Positions 54,578 to 64,000 of a stretch of 64,000 bases of DNA are shown here, one piece after another. The notes beneath the pieces are model-generated. The model saw nothing but the letters and a program-made list of their open reading frames with translations. It was not told the origin of the DNA and made no database searches. The position numbers were made by a program, and so were the translations under genes. Each line of letters starts with the position of its first letter. Positions within the stretch are counted from its first letter, which is position 1. Origin of the DNA: Gemella sanguinis ATCC 700632 (GTDB taxonomy: Bacteria > Bacillota > Bacilli > Staphylococcales > Gemellaceae). The DNA lies in NCBI RefSeq assembly GCF_000701685.1, contig NZ_JNJO01000002.1, positions 151,074-215,073 on the forward strand, given 5' to 3'.

Positions 54578-55636
54578 CTACCTTTCTCCTTCATCCATAT
54601 AAAATGTTAATCTTGCTGGTATTTCATAATCAAACCTTAATGTATCTACCAGCTTTTTCAAATGTTTTTCTACTACTCTTTTATTAAAATTAACTACTTG
54701 CGGTTTACTATGATACGTGTTTATTCTCATATGATAAAATTTCCTATTATTTTTACCCGTTGTTTTATTAATTTCAATACTTTGTATATCTGCTATATAT
54801 TCTACTATAAATACGGTTCGATAGCTAATAAACATGTCTTTATATATTAATATATCCAACTTTTCATCTGCAAACGTCGCTTCTCTTAAAATAATATCTA
54901 AATCATGTTCAGTTTCGGGATAAGCTACAAATAATCTTTCATAACTTTCTTTGTTCCCACGCACTCTTCTATAAATTGTTTTTAGCATCCATAAAGAAAC
55001 TAGGATCGCTATCAAATTTCCGCCTATAGTTAATAAATTATATGTACTTCCTAAAGTCTCCATATAAATATCAACATAAAACGGTCTTTCTTTTGCTTTA
55101 TTTTCTATAGTAGTTTGATCGTCACCTTTTTTATAATCAGCTAATATTCTTCCTAATTTCTTTGATCTAATATAACTAGACTTATACGCATCTTCGAATT
55201 TTTCTCTTAATTCAACAGGTACTGTTGTCGTTCTATTTTTTCTTCCTCTCTTTGGTCCATAACCTTCAATTTTTGCATAGATAGGATTTTCTATGTTGAA
55301 TAACTTTGCATCCTTAGTAACAGAGTCCCCCAGCATTTTTTTTACTTCATCAGGGGTTGCTTTTAACATTGTAGTACCTTTATCATGCTCTACCAAATAG
55401 AATTTTTCACCATCTGATAATTTATCATCCTCTATATTTGTTTCTTCGATATTTATAATCTTTACAATAGCATATCCAGCCTCTCCTGGTTCATAAGCCC
55501 TACCATTAGAATACTGAGCTTCTAATCCTTCTGAAAGTTTCTCTATATTATCTTTAGTAAACATAGTTGTAGCCAAGCATACACCTATCGTCATAATTAT
55601 AAATAACAAAACGCCTTTTAAATAATTTTTTCTCAC
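54578..55636 (-). CDS. Two-helix membrane protein of an unrecognised paralogous family, copy 4
   Basis: I do not recognise this 352-residue family, present here in four tandem copies. It has an N-terminal membrane helix (about 8-26) and an extracytoplasmic segment with GYAIVKIINIEETNIEDDKL, EKFYLVEHDKGTTMLKATPD and MLGDSVTKDAKLF. A second helix is near residues 203-222. A cytoplasmic domain with YPETEHDLDIILREATFADE and LDILIYKDMFISYRTVFIVE follows, which may be a PH-like beta domain. It ends with an extra MDEGER tail compared with its neighbours. It lies directly before the sufT-like gene. Confidence 0.75.
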   Translation of the reverse strand: MRKNYLKGVLLFIIMTIGVCLATTMFTKDNIEKLSEGLEAQYSNGRAYEPGEAGYAIVKIINIEETNIEDDKLSDGEKFYLVEHDKGTTMLKATPDEVKKMLGDSVTKDAKLFNIENPIYAKIEGYGPKRGRKNRTTTVPVELREKFEDAYKSSYIRSKKLGRILADYKKGDDQTTIENKAKERPFYVDIYMETLGSTYNLLTIGGNLIAILVSLWMLKTIYRRVRGNKESYERLFVAYPETEHDLDIILREATFADEKLDILIYKDMFISYRTVFIVEYIADIQSIEINKTTGKNNRKFYHMRINTYHSKPQVVNFNKRVVEKHLKKLVDTLRFDYEIPARLTFYMDEGER

Positions 55637-55778
55637 GTAGACTCCTTCTTATTTACTTTTTATATGCTTATCAAATAACAATATCCTTAACGTTTAATTT
55701 TACTATTAATTTAAACTTTTAATCTTGTTATTGAATTGTATACTTTAAATTATACCATTATATTACTTCTTCATCTAC

Positions 55779-56819
55779 CTAAAATGTTAATTTTACATTT
55801 ATTCCAAAACTATCTCTAAGTGTATTAATAAATATTTTTAATTGTTCTTTTGTTGCATTTTCTGGGAATGGGACTTTATGTACCCCATCTTTAGTTGATT
55901 TTATTATCATATGGTAGAATTTTCTACGCCCTCTACCATAAGCGCTATTTACTTTAATGCTTTTAATATCACTTATATACAACGCTATAAATTCAGCTCC
56001 ATAGCTTATAAACATATCTTTATATATCAATACCTTAAATTCTTTATTAAAAAACTTCGCTTCTCTTAAAATAATATCTAAATCACGTTTAGTTTCTGGA
56101 TAACTTACAAATAATCTTTTATAGCTTTCTTTGTTTATTCGTATTCTTCTATAGACTACTTTTATCATCCAAAGAGAAATTAAAATTGCTATAGTACTTC
56201 CTATTAATTGGGATAAATGATAATATCTACTCAAAGGCTCTATATAAACATCAAGAAAAAGCGGCCTTTCTTTTTCTCTATTTTTTATAGTTGTCGTATC
56301 CACACCTTTTTCATAATCAACTGCGATTCTTTTTAGTCTCTTTGAATTTATATCACTAGTACTATACGCCTCTTCGAATTTTTTCTGCAATTCATCAGGT
56401 ACTGATATTTTCTTATTCCCCTTCCCTGTCTTTGATGGAACTCCATCAATCTTTGCATATATAGGATTATCTCCAATATTATATAACTTTTTATCTTTAG
56501 TAAAAGATTCACCCAACATTCTTTTTGCATCATCAGGCGTAGCTTTCAACATTGTAGTACCCTTATCATGCTCTACCAAGTAGAATTTCTCGCCATCTGA
56601 TAATTTCTCATCTTTTATATCAGTTTCTTCAATATTTATAATTTTTACAATAGCATACCCAGCTCTCTTCGGTTCGTATGATCTTCCTTTAGCATACTGT
56701 GTTTCCAATCCCTCTGAAAGTTTTTGTATACTATCTTTAGTAAATAAAATCGTCAAAGAACATATAACTATAGTCATAATTAAGGGTACCAAAGCACCCT
56801 TTAAATAATTTTTTCTCAT
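55779..56819 (-). CDS. Two-helix membrane protein of the same family, copy 3
   Basis: This 346-residue paralogue begins MRKNYLKGALVPLIMTIVIC. It shares GYAIVKIINIEETDIKDEKL, EKFYLVEHDKGTTMLKATPD, a second helix around residues 208-226, and YPETKRDLDIILREAKFFNK followed by KVLIYKDMFISYGAEFIALY. It ends VKLTF. Copies 2 and 3 are especially alike in their C-terminal halves. The upstream sequence carries the same AAGAAGGAGTCTACATG-type ribosome site as its neighbours, so the duplication unit included the site. The 142-base gap to copy 4 is the largest in the array. Confidence 0.75.
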   Translation of the reverse strand: MRKNYLKGALVPLIMTIVICSLTILFTKDSIQKLSEGLETQYAKGRSYEPKRAGYAIVKIINIEETDIKDEKLSDGEKFYLVEHDKGTTMLKATPDDAKRMLGESFTKDKKLYNIGDNPIYAKIDGVPSKTGKGNKKISVPDELQKKFEEAYSTSDINSKRLKRIAVDYEKGVDTTTIKNREKERPLFLDVYIEPLSRYYHLSQLIGSTIAILISLWMIKVVYRRIRINKESYKRLFVSYPETKRDLDIILREAKFFNKEFKVLIYKDMFISYGAEFIALYISDIKSIKVNSAYGRGRRKFYHMIIKSTKDGVHKVPFPENATKEQLKIFINTLRDSFGINVKLTF

Positions 56820-56880
56820 GTAGACTCCTTCTTATTTACTTTTTATACTTATCAAATAACTATAAATTTTTATAACATAT

Positions 56881-57915
56881 CTAAAATGTTAATTTTGCAT
56901 TTATTCCGAACCTATCCCTAAGCATATCAACAAATGTTTTTAATTTTTCTTCTTCTGTATCATTTGGAAAGTATGCTTCCTCTACATTAGCATTAGTTGA
57001 TTTTATTTCCATATGATAGAAAGTCTTATCACCACGTATTCTAATAACTTCAATACTTTGAATATCAGTTATATACAACGCTATAAATTCGGAATAATAG
57101 CTAATAAACATGTCCTTATATATCAGTACCTTGAATTCTTCATTAAAAAACGTTGCTTCTCTTCGAATAACATCTAGATCGCGTTCTGTCTCAGAATAAA
57201 CTACAAATAATTTTTCATACCTTGCTTTGCTTACTAACATTCTTCTATATACAATTTTTGTCATCCATACCGCAACCCAGAGTATCATAGCATTTCCTAC
57301 TATTTGAAATAAATGAAAAGAACTGCCTAAAGGTTTTATATAGGTATCAGCATAAAAAGGTCTTTCTTTTTCTCTATTTTTAATAGTTGTTATATCTACA
57401 CCTTTTTTATAGTCATCCGTAACTTTCTTTAATCTCTTAGAAAAAATCTCACTGCTTCGATATGCAGCTTCAAATTTTTTCTGTAATTCTTCCGGTACTG
57501 TTATAGTTCTATTTCTTCTCCCAGTTCTTTCTGGAACCCCATCAATTTTTACATATATAGGTTTATCTCCTATATTATATAGTTTTTTATCCTTAGTAAC
57601 AGAGTCTCCCAACATTTCTTTAACTTTTTCGGGTGTTGCTTTTAGCATCGTAAAACCTTTTTCGAATTCTACTAAATAGAATTTCTCATCTCCTGATAAA
57701 TCCTCATCTTCTATATTAGTTTCTTCAATGTTTATAATTTTTACAATAGCATAACCAGCCTCCCCCGGTTCATAGGCTCCTTCGTTTGAATACTGTGTTT
57801 CTATTCCTCTTGATAATTGTAAGATATTATCTTTTGCAATATAAATTGCTGCAAACCATACGGCTAAAGTCAAAATTATAAAATTCAACTGACCTTTGAA
57901 ATAATTTTTTCTCAC
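56881..57915 (-). CDS. Two-helix membrane protein of the same family, copy 2
   Basis: This 344-residue paralogue begins MRKNYFKGQLNFIILTLAVW. It shares GYAIVKIINIEETNIEDEDL, KGFTMLKATPEKVKEMLGDS and VTKDKKLYNIGDKPIYVKID in the outer part. The cytoplasmic part has YSETERDLDVIRREATFFNE and KVLIYKDMFISYYSEFIALY. It ends AKLTF, like copy 3. The gap to copy 3 is 61 bases with the shared ribosome-site segment. Function unknown. Confidence 0.75.
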   Translation of the reverse strand: MRKNYFKGQLNFIILTLAVWFAAIYIAKDNILQLSRGIETQYSNEGAYEPGEAGYAIVKIINIEETNIEDEDLSGDEKFYLVEFEKGFTMLKATPEKVKEMLGDSVTKDKKLYNIGDKPIYVKIDGVPERTGRRNRTITVPEELQKKFEAAYRSSEIFSKRLKKVTDDYKKGVDITTIKNREKERPFYADTYIKPLGSSFHLFQIVGNAMILWVAVWMTKIVYRRMLVSKARYEKLFVVYSETERDLDVIRREATFFNEEFKVLIYKDMFISYYSEFIALYITDIQSIEVIRIRGDKTFYHMEIKSTNANVEEAYFPNDTEEEKLKTFVDMLRDRFGINAKLTF

Positions 57916-57959
57916 GCAGACTCCTTCTTATTTACCTTTAATATGCTTTTAATATCTAC

Positions 57960-58976
57960 TTAAACATTTATTTTTATTTTTATTTTATAGTTTTCTCTTA
58001 ATCTTTTAGCTGTAGCAATAAAATCTTCTGTACTAATTCTTTTTAACTTAATCTCACGATTTTTGTTATCGAAGTGTGTACTGTAAATTATAGTATGCTC
58101 ATTTTTTCCTTTAGCGCTATTCTTTCTAAACAACATTTTTTCTATATCATTGATTTCTTCCACAATAAATGTAGTTTTATAGATAATTAACAAATCTTTA
58201 TAAACTATTATCTTTAATTCTTTATTTATAAAATTTGCATCTCTAACTATTAAATCCATATCATATCTTGTTTCTGGATATTTATAAAATAGGGTATTAT
58301 AGCTGCTAATATTAATTCTAATTCTTTTAATAACGTTAGATGTCATAACAAGCGTTATCATAATAAAGAAACCTAATCCTATAAATGAATAAACTGTATC
58401 TGCTGTAGTCAGTGTTCGGATATATATCTTTTCATTAAATTCATTTTTCCAAGCACTATTATTAAGTGGAGATTTCACTATTGGTAAATCACTTTCTTTA
58501 TAGGCCTTTTTGAATTTCTCTCTCAATTCATTTGGGACATTCGGTTTCGAAGTTCTACGTTTTCCACCACTACTCATTTCTCTAACCCCATCAATATCTA
58601 CATATATATCATAAGAATCAGCAAAAACTAGCTTCCCATCTGGCAAGTCATCTAAGCCATACTTTCCTAATATCTCTCGAATTTTCTCTGGAGTTGATTT
58701 CATCATTATATAACCATCTTCATACTGAACAAGGTAAAATTTTTCCCCTTCAGATAATACTTTATCATCAGTAATATTAGTTTCTTCTATGGCTAATAAT
58801 TTTATATATGTATTACCGTCAAGACCTGTAGTGTACTTTTCAGTATTTTGTGTTTTATCTCCAAAATTTCCAAAGTATGGTTTAATTGTGATTGCTGCTA
58901 CGGAAATAGTAAACAGCCATGCAACTAGTGTAAATAAGAGTAAAATACGTGTTCCTTTTAAATAACTTTTTCTCAT
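57960..58976 (-). CDS. Two-helix membrane protein of the same family, copy 1 (most divergent)
   Basis: The 338-residue first copy begins MRKSYLKGTRILLLFTLVAW. It keeps the framework (YIKLLAIEETNITDDKVLSE, EKFYLVQYEDGYIMMKSTPE, YPETRYDMDLIVRDANFINK, KIIVYKDLLIIYKTTFIVEE), but its middle differs and residues are less conserved than among copies 2-4. It starts 11 bases before the stop of rpiA is cleared on the minus strand, so it is downstream in the rpiA transcript. It is likely the ancestral copy or the earliest split. Confidence 0.75.
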   Translation of the reverse strand: MRKSYLKGTRILLLFTLVAWLFTISVAAITIKPYFGNFGDKTQNTEKYTTGLDGNTYIKLLAIEETNITDDKVLSEGEKFYLVQYEDGYIMMKSTPEKIREILGKYGLDDLPDGKLVFADSYDIYVDIDGVREMSSGGKRRTSKPNVPNELREKFKKAYKESDLPIVKSPLNNSAWKNEFNEKIYIRTLTTADTVYSFIGLGFFIMITLVMTSNVIKRIRINISSYNTLFYKYPETRYDMDLIVRDANFINKELKIIVYKDLLIIYKTTFIVEEINDIEKMLFRKNSAKGKNEHTIIYSTHFDNKNREIKLKRISTEDFIATAKRLRENYKIKIKINV

Positions 58977-58987
58977 ATATTATCCTT

Positions 58988-59662
58988 TTATTTATTAGGA
59001 TTATTTATAATTACGGCTCCTTCAGGTGTTCCTTTAATACATAGTTTACACATATTTAAGAATAATCCATGTTCAACTACACCTACTATATTAGCTAATT
59101 TTTCTTTTACCTCTTCTATGTCAAATCCATATCCAAGGTGTAAATCTACAATATAATTGTGGTTATCTGTAATTAAAATTTCTCCATCTTTTTTTCTTAT
59201 TACAGGATTTAATCCCGCTTCTATCAATTTTCTAACAGTGTGGCTGTATCCGAAAGGAAGAATCTCAACCGGCAAATTAAACTTACCTAGTTTTTCAACA
59301 TCCTTACTTTCGTCATAAATCCAAATAACTTCTTTTGCTATATCTGCAACTATTTTTTCTCTAAACAGCGCTGCTCCCCCACCTTTTATAGCATTGAAGT
59401 TTTTATCGATTTCATCTACACCATCAACCGCTAAATCAATATGATCAATTTCTTCTAATTCTTTTATGTTAAGACCTAGACTTTTTGCTAGTTCTACAGT
59501 TTGGATTGATGTAGATACCATTTGGATATTCAAACCTTCTTTTACTTTATCAGCTAAAGCATGAACAAAATAAAATACAGTTGAACCAGTTCCAAGACCA
59601 ACAATCATTCCATCCTCTACATATTTTACAGCTTCTTTCCCAACAACTTCTTTTAAATTCAT
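58988..59662 (-). CDS. rpiA: Ribose-5-phosphate isomerase A
   Basis: Interconverts ribose 5-phosphate and ribulose 5-phosphate in the pentose phosphate pathway. The 224-residue protein has the phosphate loop MIVGLGTGSTVFYFVHALAD, VDGVDEIDKNFNAIKGGGAAL with the catalytic Asp/Lys pair, and ending motif GVVEHGLFLNMCKLCIKGTPEG. AGGAG lies before the ATG. The membrane-protein array follows eleven bases after its stop. Confidence 0.96.
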   Translation of the reverse strand: MNLKEVVGKEAVKYVEDGMIVGLGTGSTVFYFVHALADKVKEGLNIQMVSTSIQTVELAKSLGLNIKELEEIDHIDLAVDGVDEIDKNFNAIKGGGAALFREKIVADIAKEVIWIYDESKDVEKLGKFNLPVEILPFGYSHTVRKLIEAGLNPVIRKKDGEILITDNHNYIVDLHLGYGFDIEEVKEKLANIVGVVEHGLFLNMCKLCIKGTPEGAVIINNPNK

Positions 59663-59699
59663 TTTTATTCTCCTCTTTTATTTATATAGATATTTCTAT

Positions 59700-59731
59700 T
59701 TTAATAAAGGAGCAAACTGCTCCTTTATTTT
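59700..59731 (-). terminator. Terminator-like hairpin after tyrS
   Basis: AATAAAGGAGCA pairs perfectly with TGCTCCTTTATT around AAC. The T run is stronger on the plus strand than on the minus strand, so it may act only partly for tyrS. Confidence 0.6.
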
Positions 59732-59734
59732 TTA

Positions 59735-61012
<1,278 letters not shown>

Positions 61013-61127
61013 TCATACATTTAACACAATTATATCACATTTTTTATATAACTTTCATCTTTTTCATTATTTTAATTACAAAAGTTCTCTTTTTTCTCAC
61101 TTTATTTTATAATTTTTTAAAGTTTTA

Positions 61128-61136
61128 TGTTATAAT
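61128..61136 (+). promoter_or_regulatory. Extended -10 promoter of the second PBP gene
   Basis: TGTTATAAT (TGnTATAAT) at 61128-61136, 55 bases before the ATG; no -35 match stands 17 bases upstream. Confidence 0.65.
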
Positions 61137-61191
61137 ATAATTATTAAAATTTAAAGAAGTAATAAACAGAAGTTAAAACAAGGAGATTTTA

Positions 61192-63630
61192 ATGGAAAAG
61201 AAAAAGAATCGTTCTTCTATTCTAAAGAAATTACTACTTCCTACGGCCGTATGCTTAAGTCTTGGTTCAGGAGTAGCTTTAGGTTTTGTAGGTGGACTTG
61301 TTAAAGATCAGCCACTTATGAATCATGAAGAAATGCTAGAACAAGTTAACAACATTTCAAAAAGTAGTGATGTTTACTTTGGAAGTGGAGAAAAATTAGG
61401 AACTATTAACTCAGAATTAATTAGAAAAGTAGTAAGTTATAACGACATTGGTGAAAATGCAAAAAATGCAATAATTGCGAGTGAGGACTCTAACTTCTAT
61501 TCTAACAGTGGAGTTGAGCCTTTAGCTATCGTTCGCGCTAGTTTTAGTGAAGTAACTAAATCTGGTAATACTGGAGGTAGTACAATAACTCAGCAATTAG
61601 TAAAAAACCAATTATTAGATAACTCTAGATCTTATGAAAGAAAAGCAAAAGAAATTTTATTAGCACTAAGAGTTGATAATAACTTTTCTAAAGAAGAAAT
61701 TCTGGAAACATACTTAAACGTTGCTCCTTTCGGGAAAAATAGTTTAGGTCAAAATATTAGTGGTATTGAAACAGCTGCACAAAGTATCTTTGGAGTTCAC
61801 TCAAAAGATTTAAATATTGCACAAGCTGCTTACTTAGCTGGATTTGTTCAATCCCCATATAAATATACACCTTTCGATGGTTCAGGTAACGTGAAAAGCG
61901 ATGAGGAACTACAAGTTGGTTTTGATCGTCAAAAATACGTACTAGAGCAAATGAAAGATAATGGATTTATTACAAGAGATCAATATAATGAAGCTCTAAA
62001 ATTTAATATTAAAGGTGCTTTTATAAAAGAAAAAGCTACTGAATATACTGATTACCCATATATTCGTGATGAAGTTGTAACTGCTGCTGCAGAAATTTTA
62101 GCTGAACAAACTGCTAAAAAGAATAACAAAGAACAACAATTTAAAGAAGATAGCTCATATAGAGATGATCTTGTTGAAAAACATAAAACTAAATTTATAA
62201 CTGGTGGTTACACAGTTAAAACAACATTAATTAAAAACTTATATGATAAACTTCAAGAAGCTAAAAAACAATTCGCTTCTTACCCTACTTCAACTCAAGA
62301 TGGAGTTACTTACCCTCTTGATATCGGGGCAACTGTTGTAGAAAATGGAACAGGTAAGATTCTAGCGTTCGTAGGTGGTATGGATTATAATAAACAACAA
62401 CTTAACCACGCTACAAGAACTCACCGTTCTCCAGGTTCTACTATTAAACCACTTCTAGTATATGGACCAGCAATGGATAAAGGATATATTACTCCTAACT
62501 CAACATTACTAGATAAGAGATTTAACTTTGAAGGTTGGAAACCTGAAAACTTCTCACAAACAGAATATAAATACTTACCAGCTAGACAAGCATTAGCAAG
62601 ATCTCTTAACCTTGCAACAGTACGTCTATATTCTGCATTTGTAAATGAAAATCCTGCAAAAGAATATTTAGAAAAAATGGACTTCAAACGTCTTACTGAA
62701 GCTGACCAGAAAAACTTAGCTACTGCCCTAGGTGGTATGAACTATGGGGTGTCTGTAGCGGAAAATACAGCTGCATTTTCTACTTTTGCTAATAATGGTA
62801 AATATAATAAAGCATACATAATCCAAGAAATTCGTGATCACAATAACAAAGTTGTCTTCTCTGCTGAGGTAAAACCTACTCAAGTGTACAAAGACTCAAC
62901 TAGTTATTTAATGTTAAATATGCTTAATGATGTTATTAACACAGGTTACGGTACAGCACCAGATATCGCTGCTGCACTAAGCTTTAATACTAAGAACCTA
63001 TTTGTAAAAACTGGTACTTCAGAGTACTATAAAGACTTATGGGTTGTAGGTGGTTCTACTAAGATTACACTTGGTACTTGGACAGGTTATGATAAACCTG
63101 CTACAGTTCCGGACTATTCTTACGGACACAAGATGTGGTCACATTTAATGAATGCAATTTATGCCTATGATAGTAGTTTAATCTCTCCTGATACTGCCTT
63201 TGAAAGACCAAGTTCGGTAGTAGATGCTTATATAAACCCACAAAATAACGGTAAAGGTGGTACACCTGATATAGTACCAAGCGATTTCCAAGAATTATCA
63301 AAAGATAAAGTTAATCTTAAATTTGGATCAAATATCGATAAAACTGTTATCTATGGTGAAGTTACAAAAGCAGTAGTTAAAAAACCAACAACTTCAACAA
63401 CAACTACTACTGATAAAGAAAAACAGGAAAAAGAAAAGCAAGAAAAAGAGAGGCAAGAGAAAGAAAAACAAGACGCCGCCGCTAAACAAGAAGCTGCAAA
63501 ACAACAAGAGTTAGATAGGCAGAAGAAAGAAAAAGAGCGTTTAGAAAAAGAAAGACAAAGAGAAATAGAAAGACAGAAAGAATTAGAAAGACAACGTAAG
63601 CAAAACGCCAATTCCAATAGACGGAATTAG
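61192..63630 (+). CDS. Class A penicillin-binding protein, second copy
   Basis: The 812-residue bifunctional peptidoglycan synthase is larger than the ponA product. It has one membrane helix at about residues 13-35. The GT51 domain has EDSNFYSNSGVEPLAIVRAS and GGSTITQQLVKNQLL. The transpeptidase domain has SPGSTIKPLLVYGP (Ser-x-x-Lys), SLN in ARSLNLATVRLYS and KTGTSEYYKD. After about residue 720 the tail is a long Lys/Glu/Gln-rich charged coil ending QRKQNANSNRRN. AAGGAGA precedes the ATG. It stands alone with its own promoter and terminator. It resembles PBP1B/PBP2A types; the exact member is not assigned. Confidence 0.92.
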   Translation: MEKKKNRSSILKKLLLPTAVCLSLGSGVALGFVGGLVKDQPLMNHEEMLEQVNNISKSSDVYFGSGEKLGTINSELIRKVVSYNDIGENAKNAIIASEDSNFYSNSGVEPLAIVRASFSEVTKSGNTGGSTITQQLVKNQLLDNSRSYERKAKEILLALRVDNNFSKEEILETYLNVAPFGKNSLGQNISGIETAAQSIFGVHSKDLNIAQAAYLAGFVQSPYKYTPFDGSGNVKSDEELQVGFDRQKYVLEQMKDNGFITRDQYNEALKFNIKGAFIKEKATEYTDYPYIRDEVVTAAAEILAEQTAKKNNKEQQFKEDSSYRDDLVEKHKTKFITGGYTVKTTLIKNLYDKLQEAKKQFASYPTSTQDGVTYPLDIGATVVENGTGKILAFVGGMDYNKQQLNHATRTHRSPGSTIKPLLVYGPAMDKGYITPNSTLLDKRFNFEGWKPENFSQTEYKYLPARQALARSLNLATVRLYSAFVNENPAKEYLEKMDFKRLTEADQKNLATALGGMNYGVSVAENTAAFSTFANNGKYNKAYIIQEIRDHNNKVVFSAEVKPTQVYKDSTSYLMLNMLNDVINTGYGTAPDIAAALSFNTKNLFVKTGTSEYYKDLWVVGGSTKITLGTWTGYDKPATVPDYSYGHKMWSHLMNAIYAYDSSLISPDTAFERPSSVVDAYINPQNNGKGGTPDIVPSDFQELSKDKVNLKFGSNIDKTVIYGEVTKAVVKKPTTSTTTTTDKEKQEKEKQEKERQEKEKQDAAAKQEAAKQQELDRQKKEKERLEKERQREIERQKELERQRKQNANSNRRN

Positions 63631-63652
63631 AAATTCTAATTAGTAAGTCAAC

Positions 63653-63687
63653 AAAAAAGTGTCTACAATAAATGTAGACACTTTTTT
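63653..63687 (+). terminator. Terminator of the second PBP gene
   Basis: AAAAAAGTGTCTACA pairs perfectly with TGTAGACACTTTTTT around ATAAA. Confidence 0.9.
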
Positions 63688-63794
63688 CAGATTGTTGACA
63701 AAAATACCGAAATATCAAGCTAGTATTGATGTTATGGTATTTTTTTTCAAAAAAAATAAGCCTTAAGGCAAAAATCCAGTAGTATTAAGAGGTT

Positions 63795-64000
63795 TTATAC
63801 CTCTCTTAATGCTATTGTTTTCATATTTTGAACGCAACAAGACAGCCAAGCGTACGACTGTACTTTGGCTTTTCCTCTATATTGTGCATACCTGTATCCG
63901 TGATTTTGTTTAGAATCCGCAAAGCTACGTTCTATTGTTTCTTTTCTTCTCTTATACAATAGTTTTCCTTCTTTTGATATACGTCTTAACCTAGCTTCAT
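63795..64000 (-). mobile_element. 3' end of an IS1182-like transposase gene (cut by window edge)
   Basis: Reading leftward from the edge, 68 codons encode EARLRRISKEGKLLYKRRKE, TIERSFADSKQNHGYRYAQY and RGKAKVQSYAWLSCCVQNMK before TIALREV and a stop at 63795. K-R-R-K-E-T-I-E-R-x-F-A-D-x-K and the final N-M-K-x-x-A segment are typical of the C-terminus of IS1182-family DDE transposases. The rest of the element lies beyond the window. The IS end should fall between 63690 and 63780, where a GCCTTAAGGC palindrome with T8 sits at about 63762-63771. The inverted repeat cannot be confirmed without the other end. Confidence 0.85.

Noticed and set aside
63351..63718. Overlapping minus-strand frames at the end of the second PBP gene
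   Set aside because: They are shadows of the Lys/Glu-rich PBP tail; the codon pattern and ribosome site support only the PBP.

Overview
The window is chromosomal DNA of a low-GC Gram-positive bacterium of class Bacilli. It carries a PolC-type polymerase, RecU, class A penicillin-binding proteins, Fur, a Spx-like protein, a trigger factor and the mevalonate route to isoprenoids. Gene order, very high AT content and the mevalonate cluster would fit Gemella or a close relative. That genus is an inference, not something the sequence proves.

Layout. 1-4.7 kb: 5' part of polC (cut by the left edge) and proS, minus strand. 4.9-7.7 kb: recU-ponA, plus. 7.7-17.7 kb: minus-strand housekeeping genes (tig, a YgjP-like peptidase, yggS, a penicillin acylase homologue, fur, a Nudix hydrolase, rnz, a cupin, a cvfB-like gene, a Spx-like gene) plus a short decayed gene end. 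18-23 kb: tRNA-Leu, a CDF transporter and the mevalonate operon mvk-mvaD-pmk-fni, plus. 23-24 kb: a 50-residue membrane microprotein and rpsU. 23.9-29.3 kb: a DpnII-type (GATC) restriction-modification operon that contains an extra 644-residue protein with a C-terminal HEPN-like R-x4-H motif, probably a second defence function. 29.4-36.6 kb: a complete selenium operon, selD-yedF-DUF3343-selB-cysteine desulfurase-selA-GNAT. Its selD has an in-frame UGA at the catalytic position, so SelD is itself a selenoprotein. The matching tRNA-Sec (anticodon UCA) lies 7 kb away at 43.6 kb. 36.7-39.3 kb: a secreted repeat-rich CAP-domain protein and a 650-base upstream region with a likely small RNA. 39.3-47.1 kb: small enzymes, two tandem TehB-like methyltransferases, a LytTR/LiaF-like pair, a TVP38 protein and a DUF2064-kinase fusion. 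47.1-48.9 kb: two tandem double-rhodanese lipoproteins, one with a His-rich tail cut off by an in-frame stop. 49-53.8 kb: HAD hydrolase, cysE-cysK, pseudouridine synthase, NAD kinase, DUF402. 54.0-54.2 kb: a structured RNA with its own promoter and terminator. 54.3-59.7 kb: sufT-like gene, four tandem paralogues of an unrecognised membrane family, and rpiA. 59.7-63.6 kb: divergent tyrS and a second class A PBP. Right edge: 3' end of an IS1182-like transposase.

How the genes work together. SelD makes selenophosphate, SelA converts seryl-tRNA-Sec, and SelB delivers the product at UGA. The desulfurase, YedF and DUF3343 proteins probably supply or carry selenium. The Dpn genes form a GATC defence unit next to the selenium operon. 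cysE-cysK makes cysteine. The mevalonate operon feeds isoprenoid synthesis, including the lipid carrier needed by the two PBPs.
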